Notes under the pieces: model-generated
What the model was told of the DNA's origin: nothing
The model's input: the letters and a program-made list of their open reading frames with translations, nothing else
Database searches by the model: none
Shown here: one piece after another, positions 22,494-30,132 of the stretch
How the letters are laid out: every line of letters starts with the position of its first letter
How positions within the stretch are numbered: the stretch's first letter is position 1
NCBI GenBank assembly: GCA_017512885.1
Contig: JAFWEP010000014.1
Coordinates: 1-45,965, forward strand
From: Erysipelotrichaceae bacterium
GTDB taxonomy: Bacteria; Bacillota_I; Bacilli_A; Erysipelotrichales; Erysipelotrichaceae
Direction: 5' to 3'
DNA: 45,965 nt
Position numbers and translations under genes: made by a program

Positions 22494-23438
22494 TCAGTTC
22501 ACGACATTGATGGCTGCACCTTTGCGGTAAGCTTCGATATCTTCCTTCAGGATGGAGACCATCCGTCTGCGGGTATCAACGCCCTTCCAGCCGATATGCG
22601 GAGTCAGGATGACGTTGTCCAGTTCGAATAACGGACTGTCTTCTGCCAGCGGTTCTTCTTCCTGTACGTCTAAGGCTGCGCCGGCGATCCTGCGCTCCTT
22701 CAGGACTTCGATCAGCGCTTTCTCGTCGATCAGAGGCCCGCGGGAAGTATTGATCAGGAAGGCGGTCGGCTTCATCAGGGCCAGGGTATCCTTATTGATC
22801 AGATATTTCGTAGCCGGGGTCAGCGGGCAGTGCAGAGAGACGTAATCGCTCTCTTTCAGCAGTTCTTCAAGGGAGACGTGTTTTACGTTCTCAGTGTCTT
22901 CCTTCGGGGTACGGGTATAGACCAATACTTTCATGCCCAGATGCAGGGCAGTATCGATGACCAGTTTTCCGATCCGGCCTTCGCCGATCACACCCAATGT
23001 CTTTTCATAGACTTCGTTATGCGGAACGGAGAGGCAGCGCGAGAAGTTGGACTTGTCTCCCCTCTCCAGCATCGTGACCTGGGAATGCATGCTGCTGGAA
23101 AGCATCAGCAGAAACATGACCGTCATCTCCCGTACGCCTTCCGAGGAGTAAGCCGGGACATTGCAGACGGTGATGCCCTTCTCACGGGCGGCGGCAGTAT
23201 CGATGTTGTTGTAGCCGGTGCCGGCTTCTACGATCAGTTTCAGTCTTTCCGGGAAAGCGTTGATCATCTCACGGGTCACCGGATTCTCCTTGGTGATCAG
23301 GATATCGCAGTCCTTCACTCTTTCCTGCAGCTTCGTTTCATCGGCATCGTCATAGACAGTAACTTCTTCGGACAGGCAGGAGAAGTCCAGCAGCTGGTCG
23401 TAATTCATTTTGGCACCATAAAGCACGACGGTCTTCAT
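22494..23438 (-). CDS. D-isomer-specific 2-hydroxyacid dehydrogenase, NAD-dependent
   Basis: A 314-residue oxidoreductase. LKLIVEAGTGYNNIDTAAAR lies in the substrate domain, KTLGVIGEGRIGKLVIDTAL is the Rossmann GxGxxG, and the catalytic trio is present: Arg in INTSRGPLIDEKALIEVLK, Glu in AALDVQEEEPLAEDS and His in NVILTPHIGWKG. The family reduces 2-keto acids such as pyruvate, glyoxylate or hydroxypyruvate. The specific substrate cannot be read. It is a single-gene unit with AAGGGGA before the start, an extended -10 TGTTATACT, and its own terminator. Confidence 0.92.
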   Translation of the reverse strand: MKTVVLYGAKMNYDQLLDFSCLSEEVTVYDDADETKLQERVKDCDILITKENPVTREMINAFPERLKLIVEAGTGYNNIDTAAAREKGITVCNVPAYSSEGVREMTVMFLLMLSSSMHSQVTMLERGDKSNFSRCLSVPHNEVYEKTLGVIGEGRIGKLVIDTALHLGMKVLVYTRTPKEDTENVKHVSLEELLKESDYVSLHCPLTPATKYLINKDTLALMKPTAFLINTSRGPLIDEKALIEVLKERRIAGAALDVQEEEPLAEDSPLFELDNVILTPHIGWKGVDTRRRMVSILKEDIEAYRKGAAINVVN

Positions 23439-23479
23439 TGTGTGATCCCCTTTTCTTTACACCCAGTATAACATGTCAC

Positions 23480-23507
23480 ATAAAAAAGGAGTTCCTCAGA
23501 ACTCCTT
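23480..23507 (-). terminator. Terminator of the 39-residue small ORF
   Basis: AAGGAGTTC (23486-23494), loop CTCA, GAACTCCTT (23499-23507), followed on the minus strand by TTTTTT. The 3' end of the small ORF lies inside the hairpin. Confidence 0.8.
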
Positions 23508-23615
23508 CGCTGATCTCTGTACCAGTTCTTTTCCGCAGAGGTATTCTTCGCTGCAGAAAGCGAACGCAGTCCGGATCAGCCCGACCATCAGGATGATCAT
23601 AATGAGACTTTTCAT
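23496..23615 (-). CDS. 39-residue small membrane-like protein
   Basis: The peptide is MKSLIMIILMVGLIRTAFAF followed by CSEEYLCGKELVQRSAKEF. The N-terminal half is a single hydrophobic segment resembling a signal/anchor; a CxxxxxC pair follows, then a charged tail. It has a good Shine-Dalgarno GGAGGTAAAT, a promoter TTGCAT-N16-TAGAAT upstream, a GGTGAC/GTCACC hairpin (23626-23641) just before the ribosome site and an intrinsic terminator at its end, so it has the layout of a real stand-alone gene. No family recognised. The alternative is a leader peptide or small RNA. Confidence 0.6.
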   Translation of the reverse strand: MKSLIMIILMVGLIRTAFAFCSEEYLCGKELVQRSAKEF

Positions 23616-23741
23616 ATTTACCTCCGGTGACTTCTGTCACCTCAGGTTATTCTAGTCTCTTTTTATAAGAATGCAAGCCTTTTTGACCCCTGTAACCGTT
23701 AACATTTTTCAAAATCTGTAAGAAACCGTTTCCAGAAGAAA

Positions 23742-23760
23742 AAGCAGGGAGTTCCTGCTT
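23742..23760 (-). terminator. Terminator of the desulfoferrodoxin gene
   Basis: AAGCAGG pairs with CCTGCTT around GAGTT; on the minus strand TTTTTCTTC follows. The stem overlaps the stop codon. Confidence 0.75.
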
Positions 23761-24118
23761 AATCGTTCTTCCAGAGGCCGTGCAGATTGCAGTAAGCGTA
23801 GAGGGCGGAAGGTCTCTTTTCCAGGGCGACTTTCGGTTCCTTGTCAGCACCGAGCGGGTAGACGCTGTAATGGTCTTCGTATTCGGCCAGGACCCAGTCG
23901 ATGTAGTGTTCCGGAGTCACCGGATGCGGGACGGAACCGACTACGGCATAATACTTTCCGTCTTCCTCGACCAGGACCGGTTTATGTTTCTCGGTGGCAG
24001 CTTCCTGGGTATTGGGCTCCAGGACCGTCATCTCTTCTCCGCAGCAGCGCGGGGTGCAGGCTCCTACCGAAAGTTTGATGACCAGGTTCGGGCATTTCTT
24101 GCAGCGATAGAACTTCAT
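23759..24118 (-). CDS. dfx: Desulfoferrodoxin (superoxide reductase)
   Basis: A 119-residue iron protein reducing superoxide to peroxide in anaerobes. Residues 1-30 carry the desulforedoxin-like centre (FYRCKKCPNLVIKLSVGACT then RCCGEEM: CxxC and CC). The active centre II ligands are His in TEKHKPV, HPVTPEHYIDWV (HP-x-x-x-EH) and YAYCNLHGLWKND (C-x-x-H). All expected ligands are present. It has its own promoter (TATAAT about 25 nt upstream of the ATG) and GAGGAGG, and its own terminator. It lies close to an oxygen-sensitive hydrogenase operon, a sensible pairing for an anaerobe. Confidence 0.92.
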   Translation of the reverse strand: MKFYRCKKCPNLVIKLSVGACTPRCCGEEMTVLEPNTQEAATEKHKPVLVEEDGKYYAVVGSVPHPVTPEHYIDWVLAEYEDHYSVYPLGADKEPKVALEKRPSALYAYCNLHGLWKND

Positions 24119-24164
24119 GAAGGTACCTCCTCTTTGCCCTATTATACCATAGCCAAGAACGAAA

Positions 24165-24187
24165 AAAGGGATCCGGGGATCCCTTTC
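24165..24187 (-). terminator. rpsO terminator
   Basis: AAAGGGATCC and GGATCCCTTT pair almost without loop; on the minus strand TTTTTTC follows, 10 nt after the rpsO stop. Confidence 0.8.
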
Positions 24188-24195
24188 CTTCGTGC

Positions 24196-24462
24196 TTACT
24201 TTCTCAGGCCGAGGTTCTTGACCAGTTCACGGTAACGGTTGACGTCCGTGTTCATCAGGTAAGTCAGGAAGCTTCTGCGCTTACCGACCTTCATCAGCAG
24301 GCCGCGGTTGGAATGGAAATCCTTCGGGTGCTGCTTCATGTGGGCGGTGAGACGGTTGATCTCTTCGGTCAGGACAGCGACCTGTACTTCAACGGAACCG
24401 GTGTCCTTCTCGTCGCGGGCAAACTTCTTGATGATAGCCTGCTTTTCTTCTTTTGTCAGCAT
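24196..24462 (-). CDS. rpsO: 30S ribosomal protein S15
   Basis: An 88-residue protein of standard length. [60 protein letters not shown] and [16 protein letters not shown]-like end ([16 protein letters not shown]) are all canonical. It binds the central three-way junction of 16S rRNA. The start at 24462 follows AAAAAGGAGAAAG. It is monocistronic here; pnp, often beside it in Bacillota, lies 4 kb away. Confidence 0.98.
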   Translation of the reverse strand: MLTKEEKQAIIKKFARDEKDTGSVEVQVAVLTEEINRLTAHMKQHPKDFHSNRGLLMKVGKRRSFLTYLMNTDVNRYRELVKNLGLRK

Positions 24463-24486
24463 TTTACTTTCTCCTTTTTCTATGAC

Positions 24487-24535
24487 CTTCTGTTCCGGGT
24501 AAGGGATCGGAGAGTTCCCGGACTCAGGACAGAAG
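24487..24535 (-). promoter_or_regulatory. Structured rpsO leader (possible S15 autoregulatory site)
   Basis: CTTCTGT/ACAGAAG (24487-24493 with 24529-24535) stacks on TCCGGG/CCCGGA (24494-24499 with 24517-24522), with a 6-nt bulge on one side (24523-24528), upstream of the rpsO ribosome site. S15 represses its own translation through leader RNA in several bacteria. An extended -10 TGCTAGTAT lies just upstream. Confidence 0.55.
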
Positions 24536-24583
24536 CGTATATATACTAGCACGGCTCCCCTTCTTCAGGCAAGAGAAACCGTA

Positions 24584-24609
24584 AGAAAGCCGTCTCTTGA
24601 CGGCTTTCT
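24584..24609 (-). terminator. Terminator of the hydrogenase operon
   Basis: An 11-bp stem AGAAAGCCGTC/GACGGCTTTCT with TCTT loop, ending just after hydA; the minus-strand tail is TTAC, so the T-tract lies mainly within the stem. Confidence 0.7.
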
Positions 24610-24616
24610 GAGGGCT

Positions 24617-26374
24617 TTACTTGAAGCGCGGCTTCGGAGCGTAGGTGGTGTGCAGGTAGTGATGCGAGAGTTCACCGCCCGGTTCACCCAGATAATCCCG
24701 GTAGAGTTCCTGGATCTGCTGGTTCTCGTGGGATTTGCGCTTGGGCATGATCTTGTCTTCGTCGTAGAGGGCCTTGGCTCTCTTCAGACGGTAGGAATCA
24801 AGACCTTCCTTATTCTTGATGACCGAGGAGACGATCGGCTGACCGCCGCCGTTGATGCAGCCGCCCGGGCAGCCCATGATCTCAATGAAGTGATACGGGG
24901 AGGTGCCGTTGCGGATCTGATCCAGCAGAGGCTTGGCATTGGCCATACCGGAGGTGACAGCGATCTTCACTTCCATGCCGGCGATGTTCAGGGTCGCTTC
25001 CTTGACGCCCTTGAGACCGCGGACGGCTTCGTATTCGAAGTCCGGCAGGTCCTTCTTCTCGAGGACATCGGCAACGGTACGCAGAGCGGCTTCCATGACT
25101 CCGCCGGTCGCACCGAAGATGACGCCGGCGCCGGTGTATTCACCGAAGAGATCCTGATCGAATTCTTCGTCTTCCAGATTGACGAAGTCGATGCCGAAGC
25201 TCTTGATCAGACGGGCACATTCACGGGTGGTCAGGACGATGTCGACATCCTGGATGCCATCTGCTTCCTGCAGTTCCGGCTTGATGATCTCGGCCTTCTT
25301 GGCGGAGCAGGGCATGATCGAAACGGTCACGATCTTTTTGGGATCGATGTTGTGGACTTCCGCAAAGCGGCGCTTGATCATCGCTCCCAGCATCATGTGC
25401 GGAGACTTGCAGGTGGAGAGGTGCGGCAGGATATCGCCGTATTCGAATTCGGCATAACGGACCCAGCCCGGAGAACAGGAAGTGATCATCGGCAGGACAC
25501 CGCCGTTCTGTAAACGGTCGATGAATTCGTAGCCTTCTTCCATGATGGTCAGGTCAGCACCGAAGTTGGTGTCATAGACCCGGTCGAAACCGCATTTCTT
25601 CAATGCTGCAGCCATCTTGCCGGTGACTCTCGTACCGATCGGCAGACCGAATTCTTCGCCTAAAGCGGCACGGACAGCCGGAGCGGTCTGAACAACGACG
25701 AACTTCTCCGGATCGGAGAGCGCTTCGACGACCTTGGCGGTATCTTCCTTGACGGAGAGCGCAGCAGTCGGGCAGTTGATGACGCACTGACCGCACTGCA
25801 TGCAGTTGACTTCCGCGAAAGCCTTGCCGTAGATCGGGGCTACGACGGTATTGAAACCGCGTTCCTCGTAACCGAGGATGCCCAGGCCCTGCAGCTTCTT
25901 GCAGGTCTCGACACAGCGTCCGCAGAGGACACACTTACTGGCATCGCGCTGGATGGCGATGACCAGCTCGTCGATCGTCTTTTCCTTCTTCTCGCCGCTG
26001 AAGGGCTGTTCACGGATGCCCAGCTCTTCGGTCAGACGCTGCAGTTCACAGTTCTGGTTGCGGACGCAGGACAGACAGTCCTTGGAGTGGTTGGAAAGGA
26101 TCAGTTCGACGGTATTCCTGCGGGCATCGAGGACCCGCTTGTTGTGGGTGAAGACTTCCTGTCCTTCTGCGACCGGAGTGGTGCAGGCGGACAGCAGATT
26201 TCTCGCTCTCTTGACTTCGACGAGACATACCCGGCAGGCACCGGACTTGTTGATGTCTTTCAGGTAGCAGAGCGTCGGGATATGGATACCGGCCTTGATC
26301 GCTGCTTCGAGGATAGTATCGCCTTCCTGGGCGGTGACATCGATATTATCGATCTTTAAATGTACTTCTGCCAT
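24617..26374 (-). CDS. hydA: [FeFe]-hydrogenase catalytic subunit (HydA)
   Basis: A 585-residue hydrogenase. Domains in order: [2Fe-2S] (IPTLCYLKDINKSGACRVC, later SACTTP), His/Cys-type [4Fe-4S] (SNHSKDCLSCVRNQNCELQ), two [4Fe-4S] clusters (CVLCGRCVETCK, CMQCGQCVINCP), then the H-cluster domain with L1 ITSCSPGWVRYAE, L2 SIMPCSAKKAEI and L3 FIEIMGCPGGCINGGGQP. L1 has Cys-Ser where many monomeric enzymes have Cys-Cys, a variation common in multi-subunit HydA. With hydB and hydC this forms a trimeric, probably electron-bifurcating enzyme coupling NADH and ferredoxin to proton reduction in the cytoplasm. Last gene of the operon; maturases hydE/F/G are not in the window. Confidence 0.95.
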   Translation of the reverse strand: MAEVHLKIDNIDVTAQEGDTILEAAIKAGIHIPTLCYLKDINKSGACRVCLVEVKRARNLLSACTTPVAEGQEVFTHNKRVLDARRNTVELILSNHSKDCLSCVRNQNCELQRLTEELGIREQPFSGEKKEKTIDELVIAIQRDASKCVLCGRCVETCKKLQGLGILGYEERGFNTVVAPIYGKAFAEVNCMQCGQCVINCPTAALSVKEDTAKVVEALSDPEKFVVVQTAPAVRAALGEEFGLPIGTRVTGKMAAALKKCGFDRVYDTNFGADLTIMEEGYEFIDRLQNGGVLPMITSCSPGWVRYAEFEYGDILPHLSTCKSPHMMLGAMIKRRFAEVHNIDPKKIVTVSIMPCSAKKAEIIKPELQEADGIQDVDIVLTTRECARLIKSFGIDFVNLEDEEFDQDLFGEYTGAGVIFGATGGVMEAALRTVADVLEKKDLPDFEYEAVRGLKGVKEATLNIAGMEVKIAVTSGMANAKPLLDQIRNGTSPYHFIEIMGCPGGCINGGGQPIVSSVIKNKEGLDSYRLKRAKALYDEDKIMPKRKSHENQQIQELYRDYLGEPGGELSHHYLHTTYAPKPRFK

Positions 26375-26386
26375 TTCTTTTTCCTC

Positions 26387-28183
26387 CTATCCTCTCGAGA
26401 TCGCACCGAAGCGGCAGTTGCTCATGCAGGTACCGCACTTGATGCACTTGTCGGTATCGATGACGTACGGGACCTTGCCCGGAACGCCGGTGATCGCATT
26501 GACCGGGCAGTTGCGTGCACACATGGAGCACTTCTTGCACTTATCCGGATCGATCTTATAGGTAAGCAGGGCTTTGCAGACACCGGCCGGACATTTCTTG
26601 TCGACGATGTGGGCAATGTATTCGTCACGGAAGTGGTTCAGGGTGGAGAGGATCGGGTTCGGTGCCGTCTGTCCCAGACCGCAGAGCGCCGTATCCTTGA
26701 TCTCGTAGCAGAGCTTCTCCATCTCGTCCAGCATCTCCATCGTGCCTTCGCCGTTGCAGATCTTGGTCAGCATCTCAAGCAGCCGCTTGGTACCGACCCG
26801 GCACGGCGTGCACTTGCCGCAGGATTCTTCGACGATGAATTCGAGGTAGAAACGGGCAACGTCGACCATACAGTTGTCTTCATCGAGGACGATCATACCG
26901 CCGGAGCCCATCATCGAACCGGCAGCCACCAGGTTGTCGTAGTCGATCGGAGTATCCAGTTCCTTTTCGGTCAGACAGCCGCCGGACGGACCGCCGGTCT
27001 GGACCGCTTTGAAAGCCTTGTTGTTGGGGCAGCCGCCGCCGATCTCATAGATGATCTCGCGCAGGGTGGTACCCATCGGGATCTCGACGAGACCCGTATT
27101 CTTGATCTTGCCGCCTAAGGCGAAGACCTTGGTGCCCTTGGACTTTTCGGTACCGATGGAGGCATACCAGTCAGCACCCTTGTAGATGATCTGAGCGACG
27201 TTGGCCAGCGTTTCGACGTTGTTGATGCTGGTCGGACGCTTCCAGACACCGGAGACAGCCGGGAACGGCGGCTTCGGGTTCGGCATGCCGCGCTTGCCTT
27301 CGATGGAAGAGATCAGAGCGGTCTCTTCACCGCAGACGAAGGCGCCGGCACCCAGACGCAGTTCCAGATCGAAATCGAAACCGGAACCGAAGATGTCCTT
27401 GCCTAAGAGGCCGTATTCCTTAGCCTGTTCGATAGCGATCTCCAGACGATGGACCGCGATCGGATATTCGGCACGGATGTAGATGTAACCCTGATGAGCA
27501 CCAACGGCATAAGCCATGATGGCCATGCCTTCCAGGATCGCATGCGGATCGCCTTCCAGGATGGAACGGTCCATGAAGGCGCCCGGGTCACCCTCGTCGG
27601 CGTTACAGATGACATACTTGTCTTCGCCCGGCTGATCCTTTTCAAACTGCCATTTGAGACCGGTCGGGAAACCTGCGCCGCCGCGTCCGCGGAGGCCGGA
27701 CTTCTTCATCTCGTCGATGACCTGCTGCGGGGTCATCTCGGTCAGGACCTTGCCTAAGGCCTGATAACCGTCCATGGCGATGTATTCGGTGATGTCTTCC
27801 GGGTTGATCTTGCCGCAGTTGCGTAAAGCGATACGCTGCTGCTTCTCATAGAACTTGATCTTGTCGATATCGTAGATCTTTTCCTTGGTCTCCAGATCTT
27901 CATCGGAAAGTTCCAGATCCTTGACGACACGGCCCTTGTAAAGATGTTCGGAAACGATCCTTTCCGCATCTTCCGGCTTGACATGACAGTAGTAGACCTT
28001 ATCCGGGTAGATCGCTACGATCGGACCCTTCTGGCACAGACCGAAGCAGCCGGTCTTGACGACCTTGACTTCACTGTCGATGTCGTATTTCTTTAAAGCT
28101 TCCTGCAGGTTTTCAACGATCTGCGCGGAATTGCTGGCGGAACAGCCTGTTCCGGCACAGCAGAGCACGTTCATTCGATACAT
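26387..28183 (-). CDS. hydB: HydB / NuoF-like NADH-binding subunit
   Basis: A 598-residue subunit. Residues 1-100 are a thioredoxin-like [2Fe-2S] domain (CCAGTGCSASNS, then TGCFGLCQKGP). The NuoF core follows: RGRGGAGFPTGLKWQFE (NADH), YVICNADEGDPGAFMDRS (FMN), GAGAFVCGEETALISSIEG, and ESCGKCTPCRVGTKRLLE ([4Fe-4S]). A C-terminal ferredoxin domain carries two [4Fe-4S] motifs (CKKCSMCARNCPVNAI, CIKCGTCMSNCRFGAI). Such composite HydB proteins sit at the NAD(H) and bifurcation site of trimeric hydrogenases. hydA begins 12 bp downstream. Confidence 0.95.
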   Translation of the reverse strand: MYRMNVLCCAGTGCSASNSAQIVENLQEALKKYDIDSEVKVVKTGCFGLCQKGPIVAIYPDKVYYCHVKPEDAERIVSEHLYKGRVVKDLELSDEDLETKEKIYDIDKIKFYEKQQRIALRNCGKINPEDITEYIAMDGYQALGKVLTEMTPQQVIDEMKKSGLRGRGGAGFPTGLKWQFEKDQPGEDKYVICNADEGDPGAFMDRSILEGDPHAILEGMAIMAYAVGAHQGYIYIRAEYPIAVHRLEIAIEQAKEYGLLGKDIFGSGFDFDLELRLGAGAFVCGEETALISSIEGKRGMPNPKPPFPAVSGVWKRPTSINNVETLANVAQIIYKGADWYASIGTEKSKGTKVFALGGKIKNTGLVEIPMGTTLREIIYEIGGGCPNNKAFKAVQTGGPSGGCLTEKELDTPIDYDNLVAAGSMMGSGGMIVLDEDNCMVDVARFYLEFIVEESCGKCTPCRVGTKRLLEMLTKICNGEGTMEMLDEMEKLCYEIKDTALCGLGQTAPNPILSTLNHFRDEYIAHIVDKKCPAGVCKALLTYKIDPDKCKKCSMCARNCPVNAITGVPGKVPYVIDTDKCIKCGTCMSNCRFGAISRG

Positions 28184-28555
28184 TTAGGCCTCCCTCTTGG
28201 CGGCATCCACGGTGTACTCGTCAACGACTTCACCCTTGCCGATATGCTGTTCCAGCACCTTGACCGCTTTCTCCGGAGTCATATGGACATAGGTGGTGTG
28301 GGAACCATCTTTTCCGTAGACTTCCACGATCGGTTCATAGACGCACATGCCGATGCAGCCGGTCTGGGTCACGACGCAGTTGTAATCTTTCTCTGCAGTC
28401 TCTTCGACCAGACGGTTCAGCACCGGACGGGCACCGGCAGCGATCCCGCAGGTAGCCATGCCTACGACTACCCGGTAATCCTTGCCTTCCTCGCGCATCT
28501 CGACCTTTTTCAAAGCGGCTTCTCGCATCTTCTTCAGTTCTGCCAAACTTTTCAT
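28184..28555 (-). CDS. Thioredoxin-like [2Fe-2S] ferredoxin
   Basis: A 123-residue protein of the thioredoxin-like 2Fe-2S family. Four cysteines are placed as expected: VVVGMATCGIAAGARPV (C-x-x-x-GAxP) and VTQTGCIGMCVYEPIVEVYG. It resembles the N-terminal domain of hydB and hydC and is often a separate small gene in bifurcating hydrogenase operons, where it may pass electrons or act as an accessory subunit. Directly joined to hydB (stop adjoins the hydB start region). Confidence 0.9.
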   Translation of the reverse strand: MKSLAELKKMREAALKKVEMREEGKDYRVVVGMATCGIAAGARPVLNRLVEETAEKDYNCVVTQTGCIGMCVYEPIVEVYGKDGSHTTYVHMTPEKAVKVLEQHIGKGEVVDEYTVDAAKREA

Positions 28556-28559
28556 TTCC

Positions 28560-29108
28560 TCAGCCCTCCTCTAAAGCTTTGATGTTCTGATTGATATATT
28601 CTTTGATCCACAGCAGGATCTCCGGTTCCAGCATGCTGACGCCATCCAGTTCCTTCCTGACTTCCGTGGAGCGAAAGACGAATTCGTTTTGATCATTGCG
28701 GTAAGACAATGTGTAGTTGATATCTTCGTTAGCCTGGATCGCATACATCATCATCGCTCCCAGGTCTCCCAGGGGCGGTGTATCCAGGTGACTCTTCCGG
28801 ACTTCCGAGCGGACCTTCGTCCCTTTCCCTTCTTCGCTTTCGATCGCGAAGCTGCCGTCACAGGACTCACAGAGTCCTTTCATGAAAGAAACGCCCAGTC
28901 CGACCTTCCGGGTCTTGCGGGTGGTGGTGAAGGGATCGCTGACTCTTTCCAGCAGTTCCTTCGACATCCCTTTCCCATCATCTAATAATAACATGACTAT
29001 GCAGTCGTTACGTAATGAGTCGGTGATCTCCAGCGTGATATTTTCGGCTCCTGCCTGGATGCTGTTCATCAGCAGTTCCAGCATCTGCATGGCCAGATCT
29101 TCCATCAT
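28560..29108 (-). CDS. ATP-binding (GHKL / histidine-kinase-type) protein in the hydrogenase operon
   Basis: About 182 residues with a GHKL ATPase fold: LELLMNSIQAGAENITLEI (N-box), MLLLDDGKGMSKELLE (G1), FTTTRKTRKVGLGVSFMKG (F/G2 region). No dimerisation or phospho-acceptor His domain is visible, so it is an isolated ATP-binding module like those beside sensory hydrogenases. The ATG at 29108 overlaps the PHP gene stop (ATGA) with GGAGG upstream; a GTG at 29123 is less likely. Suggested role: part of a signal pathway reporting on redox or hydrogen status. Confidence 0.85.
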   Translation of the reverse strand: MMEDLAMQMLELLMNSIQAGAENITLEITDSLRNDCIVMLLLDDGKGMSKELLERVSDPFTTTRKTRKVGLGVSFMKGLCESCDGSFAIESEEGKGTKVRSEVRKSHLDTPPLGDLGAMMMYAIQANEDINYTLSYRNDQNEFVFRSTEVRKELDGVSMLEPEILLWIKEYINQNIKALEEG

Positions 29109-29806
29109 GACAGTTTCCTCCACATCTTCTGCAGTTCACTGTGCGGCAGAGAGTTCACTCTTTCCGACATATCGATCAGCCGATGGGCATCGGAATCGAT
29201 CAGCCAGAAGGTCTCTTCATCCCTGATCCAGGGATGGGTCTTACAGACCTGCTGCCGCTGGTACTCATCCTTGACCTCGAGACCGTCATAGGCCAGTCCT
29301 TCGGGGATGAAGCCTAACTGGTTGGTCACCGAGTTCTTGCGGTCCAGCACATGAGCCAGGATGGCCTTGCCGCCGGTCGCATGGATCGCTTCGATGCAGG
29401 ACTCCAGATCCTGATCCAGCGAGATGATCAGCAGTCTCTCTTCTTTGCCGATCAGTTCATCGTTCTCATCCCGCAGCTCTTCCTTGCCGAAGTAGTGCTC
29501 ATCGTTGGGGATGAAGGGCAGATGCTGATCGAGCCAGGGCTGCAGAGACATCGCTTTTTCCAGTTCGTCGTAGAGTCCTAAGACGTGGACTTCCTCGCTG
29601 CTCTCCAGCTCAGCCCCGTACAGCATCCTCAACCCCATCGCTTCCGCCACCTTTGCAACCGCCGGCAGCTGCCTTACGGAGTTATGATCGGTGACGGCAA
29701 TGAGGTCCAGTTCCTTCAATAAGGCCATATTGACGATATTGTTGGGGGTCATCTCCTCTTCCGCACAGGGTGACAGACAGCTGTGGATGTGCAGGTCATA
29801 AAACAT
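29105..29806 (-). CDS. PHP-domain phosphoesterase
   Basis: A 233-residue metal-dependent phosphoesterase. FYDLHIHSCLSPCAEEEMTP provides the H-x-H metal motif, LIAVTDHNSVRQLPAVA the D-H-N, GGKAILAHVLDRKNS a further His, and FWLIDSDAHRL the closing D-x-H. Between residues 85 and 125 lies an acidic insertion. The PHP family includes polymerase-associated and histidinol-phosphate phosphatases; this small stand-alone type has been seen in hydrogenase operons, substrate unknown. It shares overlapping start/stop with both neighbours. Confidence 0.88.
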   Translation of the reverse strand: MFYDLHIHSCLSPCAEEEMTPNNIVNMALLKELDLIAVTDHNSVRQLPAVAKVAEAMGLRMLYGAELESSEEVHVLGLYDELEKAMSLQPWLDQHLPFIPNDEHYFGKEELRDENDELIGKEERLLIISLDQDLESCIEAIHATGGKAILAHVLDRKNSVTNQLGFIPEGLAYDGLEVKDEYQRQQVCKTHPWIRDEETFWLIDSDAHRLIDMSERVNSLPHSELQKMWRKLS

Positions 29807-30132
29807 CAGATCCCCGTTTCGTGCAGTTTCAGAGCCGTCTCATAGACCGGCAGTTCACTGCAGAGCAGACAGAGACCTTCGTTCTCTGCCCTCTCGATCA
29901 CTTCCGGCGGGAACTGTGCTCCCTCAGCCAGGATCAGGCAGGAGAATTCCCGCAGGACAGCGACAGCGATCACGTTCAGATGGCTCTGAACGGTGATCCA
30001 GGCCTGTCCCGGCTGGCCCTTGCCCATGACCCAGGAAAGCAGGTCGCCGCAGTAGATGCCTTCGATCTCCTGGTCTTCACCCGGAACGATCACCTGAAAT
30101 CCGGCTTTTTGCGCTGCTTCGCTTACTTTCAT
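29806..30132 (-). CDS. DRTGG-domain protein (first of two)
   Basis: A 108-residue protein. IEGIYCGDLLSWVMGKGQPG is the hallmark of the DRTGG fold (as in the middle of some phosphotransacetylases), followed by VQSHLNVIAVAVLREFSCLI and an ELPVYETALKL end. No catalytic residues can be assigned; such domains are thought to bind small ligands or mediate protein contacts. Start and stop overlap neighbours. Confidence 0.82.
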   Translation of the reverse strand: MKVSEAAQKAGFQVIVPGEDQEIEGIYCGDLLSWVMGKGQPGQAWITVQSHLNVIAVAVLREFSCLILAEGAQFPPEVIERAENEGLCLLCSELPVYETALKLHETGI

